From Gammaproteobacteria bacterium (GTDB lineage Bacteria; Pseudomonadota; Gammaproteobacteria; Steroidobacterales; Rariloculaceae): DNA of 64,000 nucleotides. Position 1 is the first letter of the stretch. Every line of letters starts with the position of its first letter. The position numbers were made by a program, and so were the translations under genes. Positions 51,977 through 61,910 of this stretch are shown here, piece by piece. Location: contig JAJEGN010000007.1 in the NCBI GenBank assembly GCA_022819855.1, forward strand, positions 248,001 to 312,000, written 5' to 3'. Under the pieces are notes generated by a model. The model was not told where the DNA came from. It worked only from the letters and a program-made list of their open reading frames with translations, and did no database searches.

Positions 51977-53250
51977 CCGGCAGCGCCGCCGTCAGGGTCC
52001 CTGGCCGCACCGGGTTCGGCGCCAGCGTCAGCACCGTCACCCCTATCGGTGTCGTCGCCCGAATCGGCGTCAGCGCGCGCATCGGCTTGAGTGCCTGCGT
52101 TGCTGCTGCCACCCGCATCGGTTTCGGCTCCCGTGCCGGAATCGCCGGAGACTGCCTCGGTCACGCCGGCACTCGGGTCCGCCGGCGCAACCGCGAGCGT
52201 CGGCTCTTCCTCGAATTCCTCGGCGGCCATCGCCCATACGCTGAGGAAGAACGCTGCGATGATCGGTCCGATCACGACGCCGGCAAGACCGAACGCCGCG
52301 AGCCCGCCAAGCGTCGACAGCAGGATCAGGTAATCCGGCATTCGCGTGTCGCGGCCGACCAGGATGGGACGCAGCAGGTTGTCGATGAGCCCGATGATGA
52401 AGACGCCGACCGCAACCAGGACGATTCCGCCTACCAGGTTCCCTCCCGCGATGAGCATGATCGCGGCCGGAACCCAGACCAGGGCGGGTCCCACTGCAGG
52501 GACGATGCTGAGCAGCGCCATGACGACACCCCAGAGAACGGGCGCGCCGATTCCGAGTACCGCAAACGCGGCGCCGCCGATCGCTCCCTGTATGACGGCG
52601 ATCACAAACGTGCCCTTGATCGTCGCCCGCGAGACTTCCGCGAACCGACCGATCAGGTGACGCTCGCGCTCGTCGCCAAGCGGCAGTGCGCGCACGATTC
52701 CGTCGAGTATTGGCCGGCCGTCGCGCAAGAAGAAGAACAGCAGGTAGATCATGATGAAAAAGAACACCGTAACGCGGACCGTGTCCTGTCCGAGTTCCAA
52801 TGCCTGTGTCGCAACGAACTGGCTGGCCTGGACGGCTCCCGCCGAAAGTTGCGTCTGCAGGCGCTCCGGATCGATACCCAGTGACTGAAGCAATGTCAGG
52901 AGGGCCGGCAGGTTCTCCTCGACGAAGCGGTATACCGCACTCGGAACGACATCGCCGTCGGCGAGCCTGGCGTAAAGCCCGGCGGCCTCCGTCGTGACAG
53001 CAGCGATTATCCCGGCGAGAGGCAGGATGACGACGACGAACACGAGCAGCATGCTGGCCGCCGCGGCGAGCGACTTGCGCCCGCCGAGCCTCTGCTCGAT
53101 GCGCCCATGCACCGGAAAGACGACGATACCGAGCGCAACGGCCCAGAAAACCGGCTGGAGAAACCCGCGTACGAGCCAGACGAACGCGATCGTGACGACG
53201 ACGAGCAGCGCAACGAAGAACGTCCGGTCAATCGTGTCGTTGCTCAGCAT
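51973..53250 (-). CDS. AI-2E family (PerM-like) membrane permease with acidic tail
   Basis: 425 residues with about eight membrane helices: FVALLVVVTIAFVWLVRGFLQPVFWAVAL near the start, and the family-typical GAPVLWGVVMALLSIVPAVGP and LVAVGVFIIGLIDNLLRPILVG late. The last ~90 residues are a disordered Ala/Gly/Asp/Thr-rich acidic tail, unusually long for this family. Function in the family ranges from autoinducer export to Na+/H+ exchange. It is translationally coupled to the downstream ligase fusion; an additional frame upstream of ATG 53250 has no family match. Confidence 0.88.
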   Translation of the reverse strand: MLSNDTIDRTFFVALLVVVTIAFVWLVRGFLQPVFWAVALGIVVFPVHGRIEQRLGGRKSLAAAASMLLVFVVVILPLAGIIAAVTTEAAGLYARLADGDVVPSAVYRFVEENLPALLTLLQSLGIDPERLQTQLSAGAVQASQFVATQALELGQDTVRVTVFFFIMIYLLFFFLRDGRPILDGIVRALPLGDERERHLIGRFAEVSRATIKGTFVIAVIQGAIGGAAFAVLGIGAPVLWGVVMALLSIVPAVGPALVWVPAAIMLIAGGNLVGGIVLVAVGVFIIGLIDNLLRPILVGRDTRMPDYLILLSTLGGLAAFGLAGVVIGPIIAAFFLSVWAMAAEEFEEEPTLAVAPADPSAGVTEAVSGDSGTGAETDAGGSSNAGTQADARADADSGDDTDRGDGADAGAEPGAARDPDGGAAG

Positions 53251-53547
53251 CGCCGGCCGCCTTCGTCGCAAGTCCTCGCCAGTGGAGTCGCGATTGTAGC
53301 GCGGCCGCGCGAAGCACCGCATTGTGGGGCGCAGCCCCGCGTCCCTCGCGAGAAGGGACACCATGGCTGCGGACTGGCATGCGCCGTCGCTGCTGTGGAC
53401 ATGGCACGCGACCTCGGTATGCTTGACCTTTCGCAGTCATCCGCGAACAGCGCAACAGGCAGCCGCGGCAACGGTGCTGCGTCGCACCTGAAATCGCGGC
53501 ATGGTTCTTGCCACTACGCGCTGCCTGCCAGGGTCAGGGAGTCGAAC

Positions 53548-55428
53548 ATGCCGGTCCTTCGAAAATTCATCATTGGCATCGCACTCGGGGCGCTGTGCAC
53601 GGCCGTCGCCGCACAGGAGCCCGGCGACACGACCAAACCGGTATTGCACGGCAAGCACTGGGTCGCGATCACGGGCAAGCCGCTCGGCGCATCGGCCGGC
53701 GCGATCGCTTTCGCCCGTGGCGGCAACGCCGTCGACGCGGCATGCGCGATGCTCGCAGCCGTCGCCACCATGTGGGACACGCTCGGCTGGGGCGGCGAGA
53801 CACAGGCCCTGATTCATGACCCGCGCAGCGGCGAAGTCGTGGCGATCAACGCGCTCGGCGCCGCGCCGTCGGGCGCGACGCCCGAGTTCTTTCGTTCGCG
53901 CGGCATGCGCCAGCCGCCCGAGTACGGACCGCTCGCCGCCGTGACCCCGGGCACGCCCGGCGGCCTCATGGTCATGCTGGCCGAATTCGGCACGATGAGC
54001 CTCGCAGAAGTGCTCGCGCCGGCGATCGAAATGGCCGACGGCTACCCCATGGAACAGAGCCGCGCGGAGAGCATCGAGCAGGACAAGTCGCTGCTTGCGA
54101 GCTGGGAAGCGTCGCGCCGGGTCTTCCTGCCGCACTTCGACGAGGACCGGCCATTTCGATGGTCAGCACCGTTGCCGGGTGAGGTGTTCCGGCAACCGGA
54201 GTTGCTTGCGACGCTGAACAAGCTCGTCGACGCGGAGCGCGAGGCGCTCGAAGCCGGCAAGTCCCGCGAGGAAGCGATCATGGCCGCATACGATCGCTTC
54301 TACCGCGGCGATATCGCGCGCGACCTCGTCGCGGGCGCGCAGGCCGAAGGCGGCCTGTTCCAGATGAGCGATCTGGACCGTTGGCAGGTCTACATCGAGG
54401 AGCCGGTGACCACCCGCTACAGGGACATCGACGTCTACAAGCTGACCCACTGGGTACAGGGACCGGTGATGCTCCAGATGCTCAACATCCTCGAAGACGT
54501 CGACCTCGAGCGGATGGGCTACAACAGCGCGGACTACATGCACGCGCTCTACCAGGCGATGAACCTGGCGTTCGCGGACCGCGACTTCTACTACGGCGAC
54601 CCCTATTTCCCGCCCGAGGAACCGATCGCCGGACTGTTGTCGAAGGAGTACGCGCAGCAACGCCTGGCCGAGATCGACTGGGAGCGCAATGATCCGGCCG
54701 TGCGCCCAGGCAACCCCTACCCGTTTCAGGGCGAGAGCAATCCCTGGGCGGAACTGCTCGAAGAGTGGCGCCCGAGAATCCTGAACCGCAACCGGGCCGA
54801 GGTCATCGATGCGCCGGGCCGCATGACGCACGACGAGGCCTTCCTCGCCGGCACCACGTCCATACAGGCCGCGGACGAGAACGGCTGGGTCGTCTCGATC
54901 ACGCCGAGCGGCGGCTGGATCCCCGCCTTCATCGCGGGCACGACCGGCATCGGGCTGTCCCAGCGCATGCAGAGCTTCGGCATCGACGAATCGCACAACC
55001 CCTTCAATGTCGTGGAGCCCGGCAAGCGCCCGCGTGCGACGCTGAGCCCCGGAATGGCGCTCAGGGACGGTCAGCCCTACCTGTCATTCGCCGTCCAGGG
55101 CGGCGATTCGCAGGACCAGAACCTGCTGCAGTTCTTCCTCAACGTCGTCGAGTTCGACATGAACGTTCAGCAGGCCGTCGAAGCGGCCAACATCAACAGC
55201 TACCAGATGCACAGTTCCTTCGGGACCCAGCGCACCGAGCCCGGACGGCTCGTGGTCCGCGCCGACACGCCGTTCCGTGTGATGCGCGAACTCGGCCGCA
55301 TGGGCTACGAGGTCGAGACCTGGGAGAAGACCTCCGGACCCATCACGGCCATCCATTTCGATCGGCAGCACGGCACGATGTGGGGCGGAGCCAGCGACTT
55401 CGGCGACGACTACGGGATAGCGTGGTAA
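53548..55428 (+). CDS. Gamma-glutamyltransferase family protein
   Basis: 626 residues with a signal peptide (IIGIALGALCTAVAAQ). The large-subunit half has AIAFARGGNAVDAACAMLAA and PGTPGGLMVMLAEFG. The small-subunit half begins at the processing site, whose catalytic Thr is probably in LAGTTSIQAAD, followed by VVSITPSGGW and ATLSPGMAL. Family members cleave gamma-glutamyl bonds or hydrolyse other amides, including cephalosporin acylases. The SP-x-x-G loop of classical enzymes is not obvious, so substrate specificity may differ. DUF1244 follows three bases later. Confidence 0.88.
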   Translation: MPVLRKFIIGIALGALCTAVAAQEPGDTTKPVLHGKHWVAITGKPLGASAGAIAFARGGNAVDAACAMLAAVATMWDTLGWGGETQALIHDPRSGEVVAINALGAAPSGATPEFFRSRGMRQPPEYGPLAAVTPGTPGGLMVMLAEFGTMSLAEVLAPAIEMADGYPMEQSRAESIEQDKSLLASWEASRRVFLPHFDEDRPFRWSAPLPGEVFRQPELLATLNKLVDAEREALEAGKSREEAIMAAYDRFYRGDIARDLVAGAQAEGGLFQMSDLDRWQVYIEEPVTTRYRDIDVYKLTHWVQGPVMLQMLNILEDVDLERMGYNSADYMHALYQAMNLAFADRDFYYGDPYFPPEEPIAGLLSKEYAQQRLAEIDWERNDPAVRPGNPYPFQGESNPWAELLEEWRPRILNRNRAEVIDAPGRMTHDEAFLAGTTSIQAADENGWVVSITPSGGWIPAFIAGTTGIGLSQRMQSFGIDESHNPFNVVEPGKRPRATLSPGMALRDGQPYLSFAVQGGDSQDQNLLQFFLNVVEFDMNVQQAVEAANINSYQMHSSFGTQRTEPGRLVVRADTPFRVMRELGRMGYEVETWEKTSGPITAIHFDRQHGTMWGGASDFGDDYGIAW

Positions 55429-55431
55429 TAG

Positions 55432-55725
55432 ATGGACAGGAATCAGCAAACGGAACTTGATGCGGCGGTGCTGCGACGCCTGCTCTCGCACTTCGACGAT
55501 CGCAAGGACGTGCAGAACATCGAGTTAATGATTCTCGCGGGCTTCTGCCGGAACTGCCTGAGCAAGTGGTACCTCGAGGCAGCGCGCGAGCAGGGCATCG
55601 ACCTCGACCTCGACGCCGCCCGCGAACGCGTGTACGGCATGCCCTATGCCGAGTGGAAGTCGCGCTACCAGGCCGAAGCGACGCCCGAGCAGCTTGCGAA
55701 GTTCAAGGAAACGCAGCGCGAGTGA
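55432..55725 (+). CDS. DUF1244 family protein
   Basis: 97 residues. The family signature is clear: LRRLLSHFDDRKDVQNIELM, then GFCRNCLSKWYLEAA with a C-x-x-C pair, then YGMPYAEWKSRYQ. DUF1244 is widespread in proteobacteria and of unknown function. It begins three bases after the gamma-glutamyltransferase stop and may be co-translated. Confidence 0.93.
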   Translation: MDRNQQTELDAAVLRRLLSHFDDRKDVQNIELMILAGFCRNCLSKWYLEAAREQGIDLDLDAARERVYGMPYAEWKSRYQAEATPEQLAKFKETQRE

Positions 55726-55765
55726 AGATTCGCCTCAGGAACGAAGGGGCTGTCGCCGGAGGCTG

Positions 55766-56764
55766 CTAGTAGCGGCGGCTGATCGCAAACCGGGCGAGGC
55801 CCGCCAGACCCTCGCGAAACTTCGAAGGCTTGAGCAGATCGAGCGCGTGTATCGCCTGGTTCGCCTCATCCTGCGCGCGCTCCGCCGTGTAGCGAATCCC
55901 GCCTGACGCCTCTATGGCGAGCTGAATCGACTTGAAATTCTGCGTGCTGCCGGTTTCGATCGCTTCGCGGATCATGTGGCGTTCCGCGGCGCTGCCGTGC
56001 CGCAAGGCGTAGATGAGCGGCAGCGTGATCTTGCCGTCGGCCAGGTCGTCGCCGATGTTCTTGCCGAATACCTCCGGCGTGGCATCGTAGTCGAGCGCAT
56101 CGTCGACGAGCTGGAAGGCGCGCCCGAGGTGGCGGCCGTAGTTCACGAGCGCCGTCTCGATCCGCTCGTCGCGCCGGGCCAGAATCGCGCCGATGCGCGT
56201 GCCCGCCTCGAACAACTTGGCGGTCTTGCGGTAGATGACCTCCATGTAGTCGGCTTCGCTGATGTCGGGGTTGTTGCAGTTCATGAGCTGCAGCACCTCG
56301 CCCTCGGCGATCGTGTTCGTGGCGTCGGCGAGGACGTCCAGAATCCTCATCTCCCCGATCTCGACCATGATCTGGAACGCCCGCGAATACAGGAAGTCCC
56401 CGACGAGCACGCTCGCCTGGTTGCCGAACACGGAATTGGCGGTCTCCTGGCCGCGCCTGAGACTGGAGTTGTCGACAACATCGTCGTGCAGCAGCGTCGC
56501 GGTGTGGATGAACTCGATGATTGCGGCGACCGCGACGTTGGCGTCTCTGTCCGAGCCGCTGGCCCGCGCCGCAAGCAGGACCGCCAGCGGCCTCAGCCGT
56601 TTGCCGCCGTGGTTGATGATGTGATGGGCAACCTGATTGACGAGCGCGACGTCGCTGCCCAGACGGCGATAGATGAGCCGGTTGACCTCGCTCCACTCGC
56701 TCCCCACGAGAGCGCGCAAGTCCTCGAGAACCGGTGCGGGTCGGTCGGTCTGCACGAGAGCCAT
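55766..56764 (-). CDS. ispB: Octaprenyl diphosphate synthase
   Basis: 332 residues of the trans-prenyltransferase family. The first Asp-rich motif is in LLHDDVVDNSSLRRG and the second in FQLVDDALDYDA; GGKRLRPLAVLL and DLADGKITLPLIYAL are also diagnostic. It makes the ubiquinone side chain. It is divergent from rplU, the usual gammaproteobacterial arrangement. Confidence 0.95.
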   Translation of the reverse strand: MALVQTDRPAPVLEDLRALVGSEWSEVNRLIYRRLGSDVALVNQVAHHIINHGGKRLRPLAVLLAARASGSDRDANVAVAAIIEFIHTATLLHDDVVDNSSLRRGQETANSVFGNQASVLVGDFLYSRAFQIMVEIGEMRILDVLADATNTIAEGEVLQLMNCNNPDISEADYMEVIYRKTAKLFEAGTRIGAILARRDERIETALVNYGRHLGRAFQLVDDALDYDATPEVFGKNIGDDLADGKITLPLIYALRHGSAAERHMIREAIETGSTQNFKSIQLAIEASGGIRYTAERAQDEANQAIHALDLLKPSKFREGLAGLARFAISRRY

Positions 56765-56850
56765 GGCGGGGATGATGCCCTAACGGTTTGCGGTTCGCGA
56801 ATTGACGACCCGGACGGCGCCCGGGCGCCTGCCTGGCGCCGCTTCGCGCG

Positions 56851-56879
56851 TTGACCGGACCGCGTCGAAACACTAGAAT
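56851..56879 (+). promoter_or_regulatory. Sigma-70 promoter of rplU-rpmA
   Basis: TTGACC (56851-56856), a 17-base spacer and TAGAAT (56874-56879) precede the rplU start by ~56 bases. Box match and spacing are close to consensus. Confidence 0.75.
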
Positions 56880-56935
56880 CTGCGCCCTTTCCGCGAGCCC
56901 GCGGATCGGCCCGAACCATCACAGGAGCCTTCACC

Positions 56936-57250
56936 GTGTACGCAGTCTTTCGTTCCGGCGGCAAGCAGTATCGCGCGAGTACAGGCGACCGGTTGCGGCT
57001 GGAGCGCCTTGACGCCAGCGTCGGCGATTCCATCAGCTTCGACGAAGTGCTGCTTGTCGGTGAAGGTGAGAACGTCAGGATCGGGTCGCCGCTCGTTGAA
57101 GGCGGCAAGATCGAGGGCACCGTGCTCGCACAGGGGCGCGGCAAGAAGATCGAGGTCGTGAAATTCAAGCGGCGCAATAACTACAAGCGCCAGCACGGTC
57201 ACCGGCAGTACTTTACCGAGGTCGAGATCACTTCGATCAGCGGCGCGTGA
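56936..57250 (+). CDS. rplU: Ribosomal protein bL21
   Basis: 104 residues with the bL21 hallmarks [32 protein letters not shown] and [21 protein letters not shown]. It starts with GTG at 56936, preceded by CAGGAG. A promoter lies at 56851-56879. rpmA follows after eight bases. Confidence 0.97.
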   Translation: MYAVFRSGGKQYRASTGDRLRLERLDASVGDSISFDEVLLVGEGENVRIGSPLVEGGKIEGTVLAQGRGKKIEVVKFKRRNNYKRQHGHRQYFTEVEITSISGA

Positions 57251-57258
57251 GGTAGACC

Positions 57259-57516
57259 ATGGCACACAAGAAAGCAGGCGGCAGTTCCAAGAACGGACGC
57301 GACTCCGAATCCAAACGACTCGGAGTCAAGCGGTATGGCGGCGAGCTCGTCGCGCCGGGCAACATCATCGTGCGCCAGCGCGGCACGCACTTTCATCCCG
57401 GAGCCAATGTCGGCCTGGGCAAGGATCACACGATCTTCGCCACAGCGGCCGGCCGCGTCAGCTTCGAGACCAAAGGCCCGAAGAAGCGCAAGCACGTCAG
57501 CGTAGTCGCCGACTGA
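57259..57516 (+). CDS. rpmA: Ribosomal protein bL27
   Basis: 85 residues: [20 protein letters not shown], then [15 protein letters not shown] and [11 protein letters not shown]. It is co-transcribed with rplU. The N-terminus starts directly with the mature sequence and lacks the cleavable extension seen in Firmicutes. Confidence 0.97.
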   Translation: MAHKKAGGSSKNGRDSESKRLGVKRYGGELVAPGNIIVRQRGTHFHPGANVGLGKDHTIFATAAGRVSFETKGPKKRKHVSVVAD

Positions 57517-57672
57517 CGCAGCCGGCACGACCGGGCGAACCCCCCTGCGTCTGCCGGCCTGGCCGAAGCGCCGCCCCGCCTGACCCGCGGCTGCAGGCCC
57601 ACCTGCGGTCACTTTCGCGACGGATCGGTCGAGTCGCGCATGGCGCGACATTCTCTTCAATCGTTAGACTGA

Positions 57673-58797
<1,125 letters not shown>

Positions 58798-58844
58798 CAG
58801 CGTACGCGTCCTCAAGGTTCAGGCAACGATCAAGCACGTGAATG

Positions 58845-58896
58845 CGCAACGGGCTTCCGGCCTCCGCTTCGCAAGATCGGCCGGAAGCCCGTTGCG
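58845..58896. terminator. Bidirectional hairpin between obgE and rpsT
   Basis: A perfect 18-bp inverted repeat: CGCAACGGGCTTCCGGCC (58845-58862) and its complement at 58879-58896, with a 16-base loop. A few further bases on both sides pair with one G-T mismatch. It lies in the gap between convergent genes. No long T-run follows on either side, so it may also protect 3' ends. Confidence 0.75.
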
Positions 58897-58930
58897 CGTT
58901 CATGTGCCCCGCGAGGACGCGGGCGCGCCG

Positions 58931-59194
58931 TCAGGACATGGCGCGGAGTTTGGCGTTGAGGCGGCTCTTGTATTGAGCGCCCCGATTCTTCTTGATGATG
59001 CCCTTGCCGACCATCCTGTCGATCTCGGGCACGGCCTTCCTGAAACAGGCCTGCGCCTCGTCCTTGTCGCCCGCCTGCACGGCCTTGAGCACCGCCTTCA
59101 TGGCCGTGCGCATGCGCGAGCGCAGAGTGACGTTGTGCGCACGGCGCTTGACGGCCTGTCTGGCCCGTTTCCGGGCGGATTGAATGTTCGCCAA
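58931..59194 (-). CDS. rpsT: Ribosomal protein bS20
   Basis: 87 residues, highly basic: MANIQSARKRARQAVKRRAH, then SRMRTAMKAVLKAVQ and VPEIDRMVGKGIIKKNRGAQ. It is divergent from murJ, as in other gammaproteobacteria (rpsT | murJ-ribF-ileS). Confidence 0.97.
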   Translation of the reverse strand: MANIQSARKRARQAVKRRAHNVTLRSRMRTAMKAVLKAVQAGDKDEAQACFRKAVPEIDRMVGKGIIKKNRGAQYKSRLNAKLRAMS

Positions 59195-59212
59195 GGTATT
59201 GCTCGTAGAAGG

Positions 59213-59230
59213 TTCGGGCCACGGCCCGAA
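59213..59230. promoter_or_regulatory. Hairpin in the rpsT leader
   Basis: TTCGGGCC-AC-GGCCCGAA (59213-59230), a perfect 8-bp stem, falls inside the transcribed leader of rpsT about 20 bases before its start codon. It could affect translation of S20, which is autoregulated in E. coli. On the plus strand it is followed by four A residues, so it is not a terminator in that direction. Confidence 0.4.
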
Positions 59231-59241
59231 AAAAGGGCGCT

Positions 59242-59270
59242 ATTATTCCGAGCGCCGCATGGCAAGTCAA
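59242..59270 (-). promoter_or_regulatory. Sigma-70 promoter of rpsT
   Basis: On the minus strand TTGACT (59270-59265), a 17-base spacer and AATAAT (59247-59242). Spacing is ideal and position correct for rpsT. The -35 box ends 11 bases before the murJ start codon on the other strand. Confidence 0.7.
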
Positions 59271-59280
59271 TCACACGATA

Positions 59281-60885
59281 GTGCCCTCCACGCAACAATC
59301 GGCGGCGCCCCGCGACAGCCTCCTGAAGTCAACATCGATCGTCGGCGCCATGACCTTTCTGTCCCGCGTGTCGGGGCTTGCCCGCGATATGGTCATTTCG
59401 CGCGGGTTCGGCGCCGGGGTCGAAACTGACGCCTTCTTCGTCGCCTTCAAGATTCCGAACCTGCTCAGGCGGTTCTTCTCCGAAGGCGCGTTCGCACAGG
59501 CTTTCGTGCCCGTCATGGCCGAGTATCGGGCGACCCGTTCGACCGCGGAAGCCAGGGACCTCATCGACCGCACCGCCGGCAGTCTCGCGCTGGTCCTGCT
59601 TGTCGTGACCGCGATCGGCGTCATCGCTGCGCCGCTCCTGATCCTCGTATTCGCCCCGGGTCCGGGATTCAGCGAGGACGGCCGCGCCGTGCTTGCGACC
59701 GACATGCTGCGGTTCACCTTCCCTTACATCCTCTTCATCTCGCTGACGGCGCTCGCGGGCTCCGTACTCAACACCTACCGCCGGTTTGCGGTACCGGCCT
59801 TTACGCCGGTGCTCCTGAACGTCGTGCTGATCGTGTTCGCGACAGCGGTCGCGCCGCTGCTCGAACGGCCGGCGCTCGCACTCGCACTCGGCGTATTCGC
59901 CGCCGGCGCCGTGCAACTGGCCTTCCAGATCCCGTTTCTTTGGCGGGCGAAGCTGCTGCCTCGCCCCAAGCTCGGCTTCGCTCATGCGGGCGTCAAGCGC
60001 ATCCGGACGCTCATGGTGCCGATCCTGTTCGGCTCTTCGGTCGCCCAGATCAACATCCTGATCGACATGATGATCGCGTCGTTTCTCGTGGCCGGGAGCT
60101 ACAGTTGGCTTTACTACTCCGACCGACTCGTCGGTTTTCCGCTCGGTGTCTTCGGGATCGCGCTTGCGACTGCAATCCTGCCGAGCCTATCCGAGCAGCA
60201 CGCGAAGGTTTCGATGGAGGCGTTCAGCGCCACGATCGACTGGGCGCTCCGGCTCGTGCTTCTGATCGGCGTGCCGGCGGCGGTCGGCCTGATGCTGCTT
60301 GCCCAACCGCTCACGACGACGATCTACTACGGCGGCGAATTCACCGACACCGATACGCTCATGGCCACCGCCAGCCTGCTGGCCTTCGGTCCGGGACTCG
60401 TGGGCTTCATCCTGGTCAAGGTGCTCGCGCCGGGATACTTCTCCCGGCAGGACACACGCACTCCGGTACGGATCGCCGTGCAGGCGCTGGTTCTCAACTC
60501 CGTGCTCAATATCGCCTTCGTGCTCGTGCTGCTCAGGACCGGATGGGCGCCGGCGCATGCGGGACTGGCGGCCGCAACGAGCATCTCGGGCCTCTACAAC
60601 GCCGCACGCCTGTTGCTCGGCTTGCGCAGGGACGGCGTCTATCGCCCGTTGCCGGGCTGGAAGGCACTGCTGCTCCCGGTAATGGGCGCCTGCATCGTGA
60701 TGAGCCTGTTCGTATGGTGGACGCTTGACCGAATCGGCGACTGGTACGTGCTCGGCGCCTGGACGCGCGCGGGCGTGCTCGTGGCGCTCGTGGCGGCCGG
60801 GGTGGTCGTATACTTCGCCGCTTGCTGGCTGTTTGGCCTGAGACCGTCGCAGTTTCGCGGTCCGGCGGCGGTCAGCCAGGGCTGA
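59281..60885 (+). CDS. murJ: Lipid II flippase MurJ
   Basis: 534 residues with fourteen membrane helices, starting with GTG at 59281. The family start is clear (STSIVGAMTFLSRVSGLARD, then DAFFVAFKIPNLLRRFFSEG), and ASFLVAGSYSWLYYSDRLV and PLGVFGIALATAILPSLS follow. It exports the peptidoglycan precursor lipid II. It is followed by ribF (8-base gap) and ileS. Confidence 0.96.
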   Translation: MPSTQQSAAPRDSLLKSTSIVGAMTFLSRVSGLARDMVISRGFGAGVETDAFFVAFKIPNLLRRFFSEGAFAQAFVPVMAEYRATRSTAEARDLIDRTAGSLALVLLVVTAIGVIAAPLLILVFAPGPGFSEDGRAVLATDMLRFTFPYILFISLTALAGSVLNTYRRFAVPAFTPVLLNVVLIVFATAVAPLLERPALALALGVFAAGAVQLAFQIPFLWRAKLLPRPKLGFAHAGVKRIRTLMVPILFGSSVAQINILIDMMIASFLVAGSYSWLYYSDRLVGFPLGVFGIALATAILPSLSEQHAKVSMEAFSATIDWALRLVLLIGVPAAVGLMLLAQPLTTTIYYGGEFTDTDTLMATASLLAFGPGLVGFILVKVLAPGYFSRQDTRTPVRIAVQALVLNSVLNIAFVLVLLRTGWAPAHAGLAAATSISGLYNAARLLLGLRRDGVYRPLPGWKALLLPVMGACIVMSLFVWWTLDRIGDWYVLGAWTRAGVLVALVAAGVVVYFAACWLFGLRPSQFRGPAAVSQG

Positions 60886-60893
60886 GGCGCTCC

Positions 60894-61823
60894 ATGCGAC
60901 TGTATCGGAACTTTCCCGCGCTCGGGACCGGCGCAGCAGCCGACCGCCGCGTTGCCACGATCGGCGCTTTCGACGGACTGCACGTCGGTCACCGCGAAAT
61001 ACTCGCCCGAACGATGTCCGCCGCGGCCGCACTCGACTGCCCTTCTGTCGTGTGTTCCTTCGAGCCGATGCCCACGGAGTTCTTCGCGCCCGGCAATCCG
61101 CCCGCACGGCTGACCTGCTTCCGAGAACGCTACGAGCAGATTGCCGCCGCCGGCATCGACGAGTTTTTCTGCCCCCACTTCGGAATGGTCCGCGGCCTCG
61201 CGCCTGAGCGCTTCGTTCGGAGACTGCTCGTCGACGGTCTGAACGTCGCACACGTCGTCGTCGGGCACGACTTCAGGTTCGGAACGGGACGCGCGGGCAC
61301 GCTCGACGATCTGCAGCGTGCCGGAGCCCGGTTCGGTTTCGAAGTCACGATCGTCGACCCGGTGAACTGGCAGGACCGGCGCATCAGCAGTACGGCGATT
61401 CGCGGCGCGCTCCAGGCCGGAGATCTCGACAGTGCGAAACGCATGCTCGGGCGCGACTACTCGATGTCGGGCCGGGTCGTGCCGGGCGTGGGCCTCGGGA
61501 AAGAACTCGGATTCCCGACGGCCAACGTGAATCTCAAGCGACGGCTCGCGCCTGTGGACGGCATATTCGCCGTGCGTGTCGAGGGCATCTCGGATGAATC
61601 GCTCGACGGCGTTGCGAGCGTCGGCAGTCGGCCCACGATCGGCGGCGGCAAGACACTGCTCGAAGTCTTCATCTTCGACTTCGACCGCGACATCTACGGC
61701 CGCTACATCACGGTCCACTTCGTCAAGCGGCTGCGTGAAGAGCGCAAGTACGAGAATCTGGATGCGATGACCCGGCAGATGCACCTGGACGTGCTCGACG
61801 CACAGGCTGCGCTCACCGCATGA
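60894..61823 (+). CDS. ribF: Bifunctional riboflavin kinase / FMN adenylyltransferase
   Basis: 309 residues. The N-terminal FAD synthetase domain has ATIGAFDGLHVGHREIL and VVVGHDFRFG; the C-terminal flavokinase has GLGKELGFPTANVNL and GVASVGSRPTIGG. It makes FMN and FAD. The ATG at 60894, 8 bases after murJ, gives the standard MRLYRNF start. Confidence 0.96.
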   Translation: MRLYRNFPALGTGAAADRRVATIGAFDGLHVGHREILARTMSAAAALDCPSVVCSFEPMPTEFFAPGNPPARLTCFRERYEQIAAAGIDEFFCPHFGMVRGLAPERFVRRLLVDGLNVAHVVVGHDFRFGTGRAGTLDDLQRAGARFGFEVTIVDPVNWQDRRISSTAIRGALQAGDLDSAKRMLGRDYSMSGRVVPGVGLGKELGFPTANVNLKRRLAPVDGIFAVRVEGISDESLDGVASVGSRPTIGGGKTLLEVFIFDFDRDIYGRYITVHFVKRLREERKYENLDAMTRQMHLDVLDAQAALTA

Positions 61824-61910
61824 ATCGCTTACACTTCCGCGCCCGACTCGGGGCCGGGAAACAGCGCGGGCCGGGACCTTCCGCCGATTTCACCGAGCCA
61901 CGCCGCGGCC

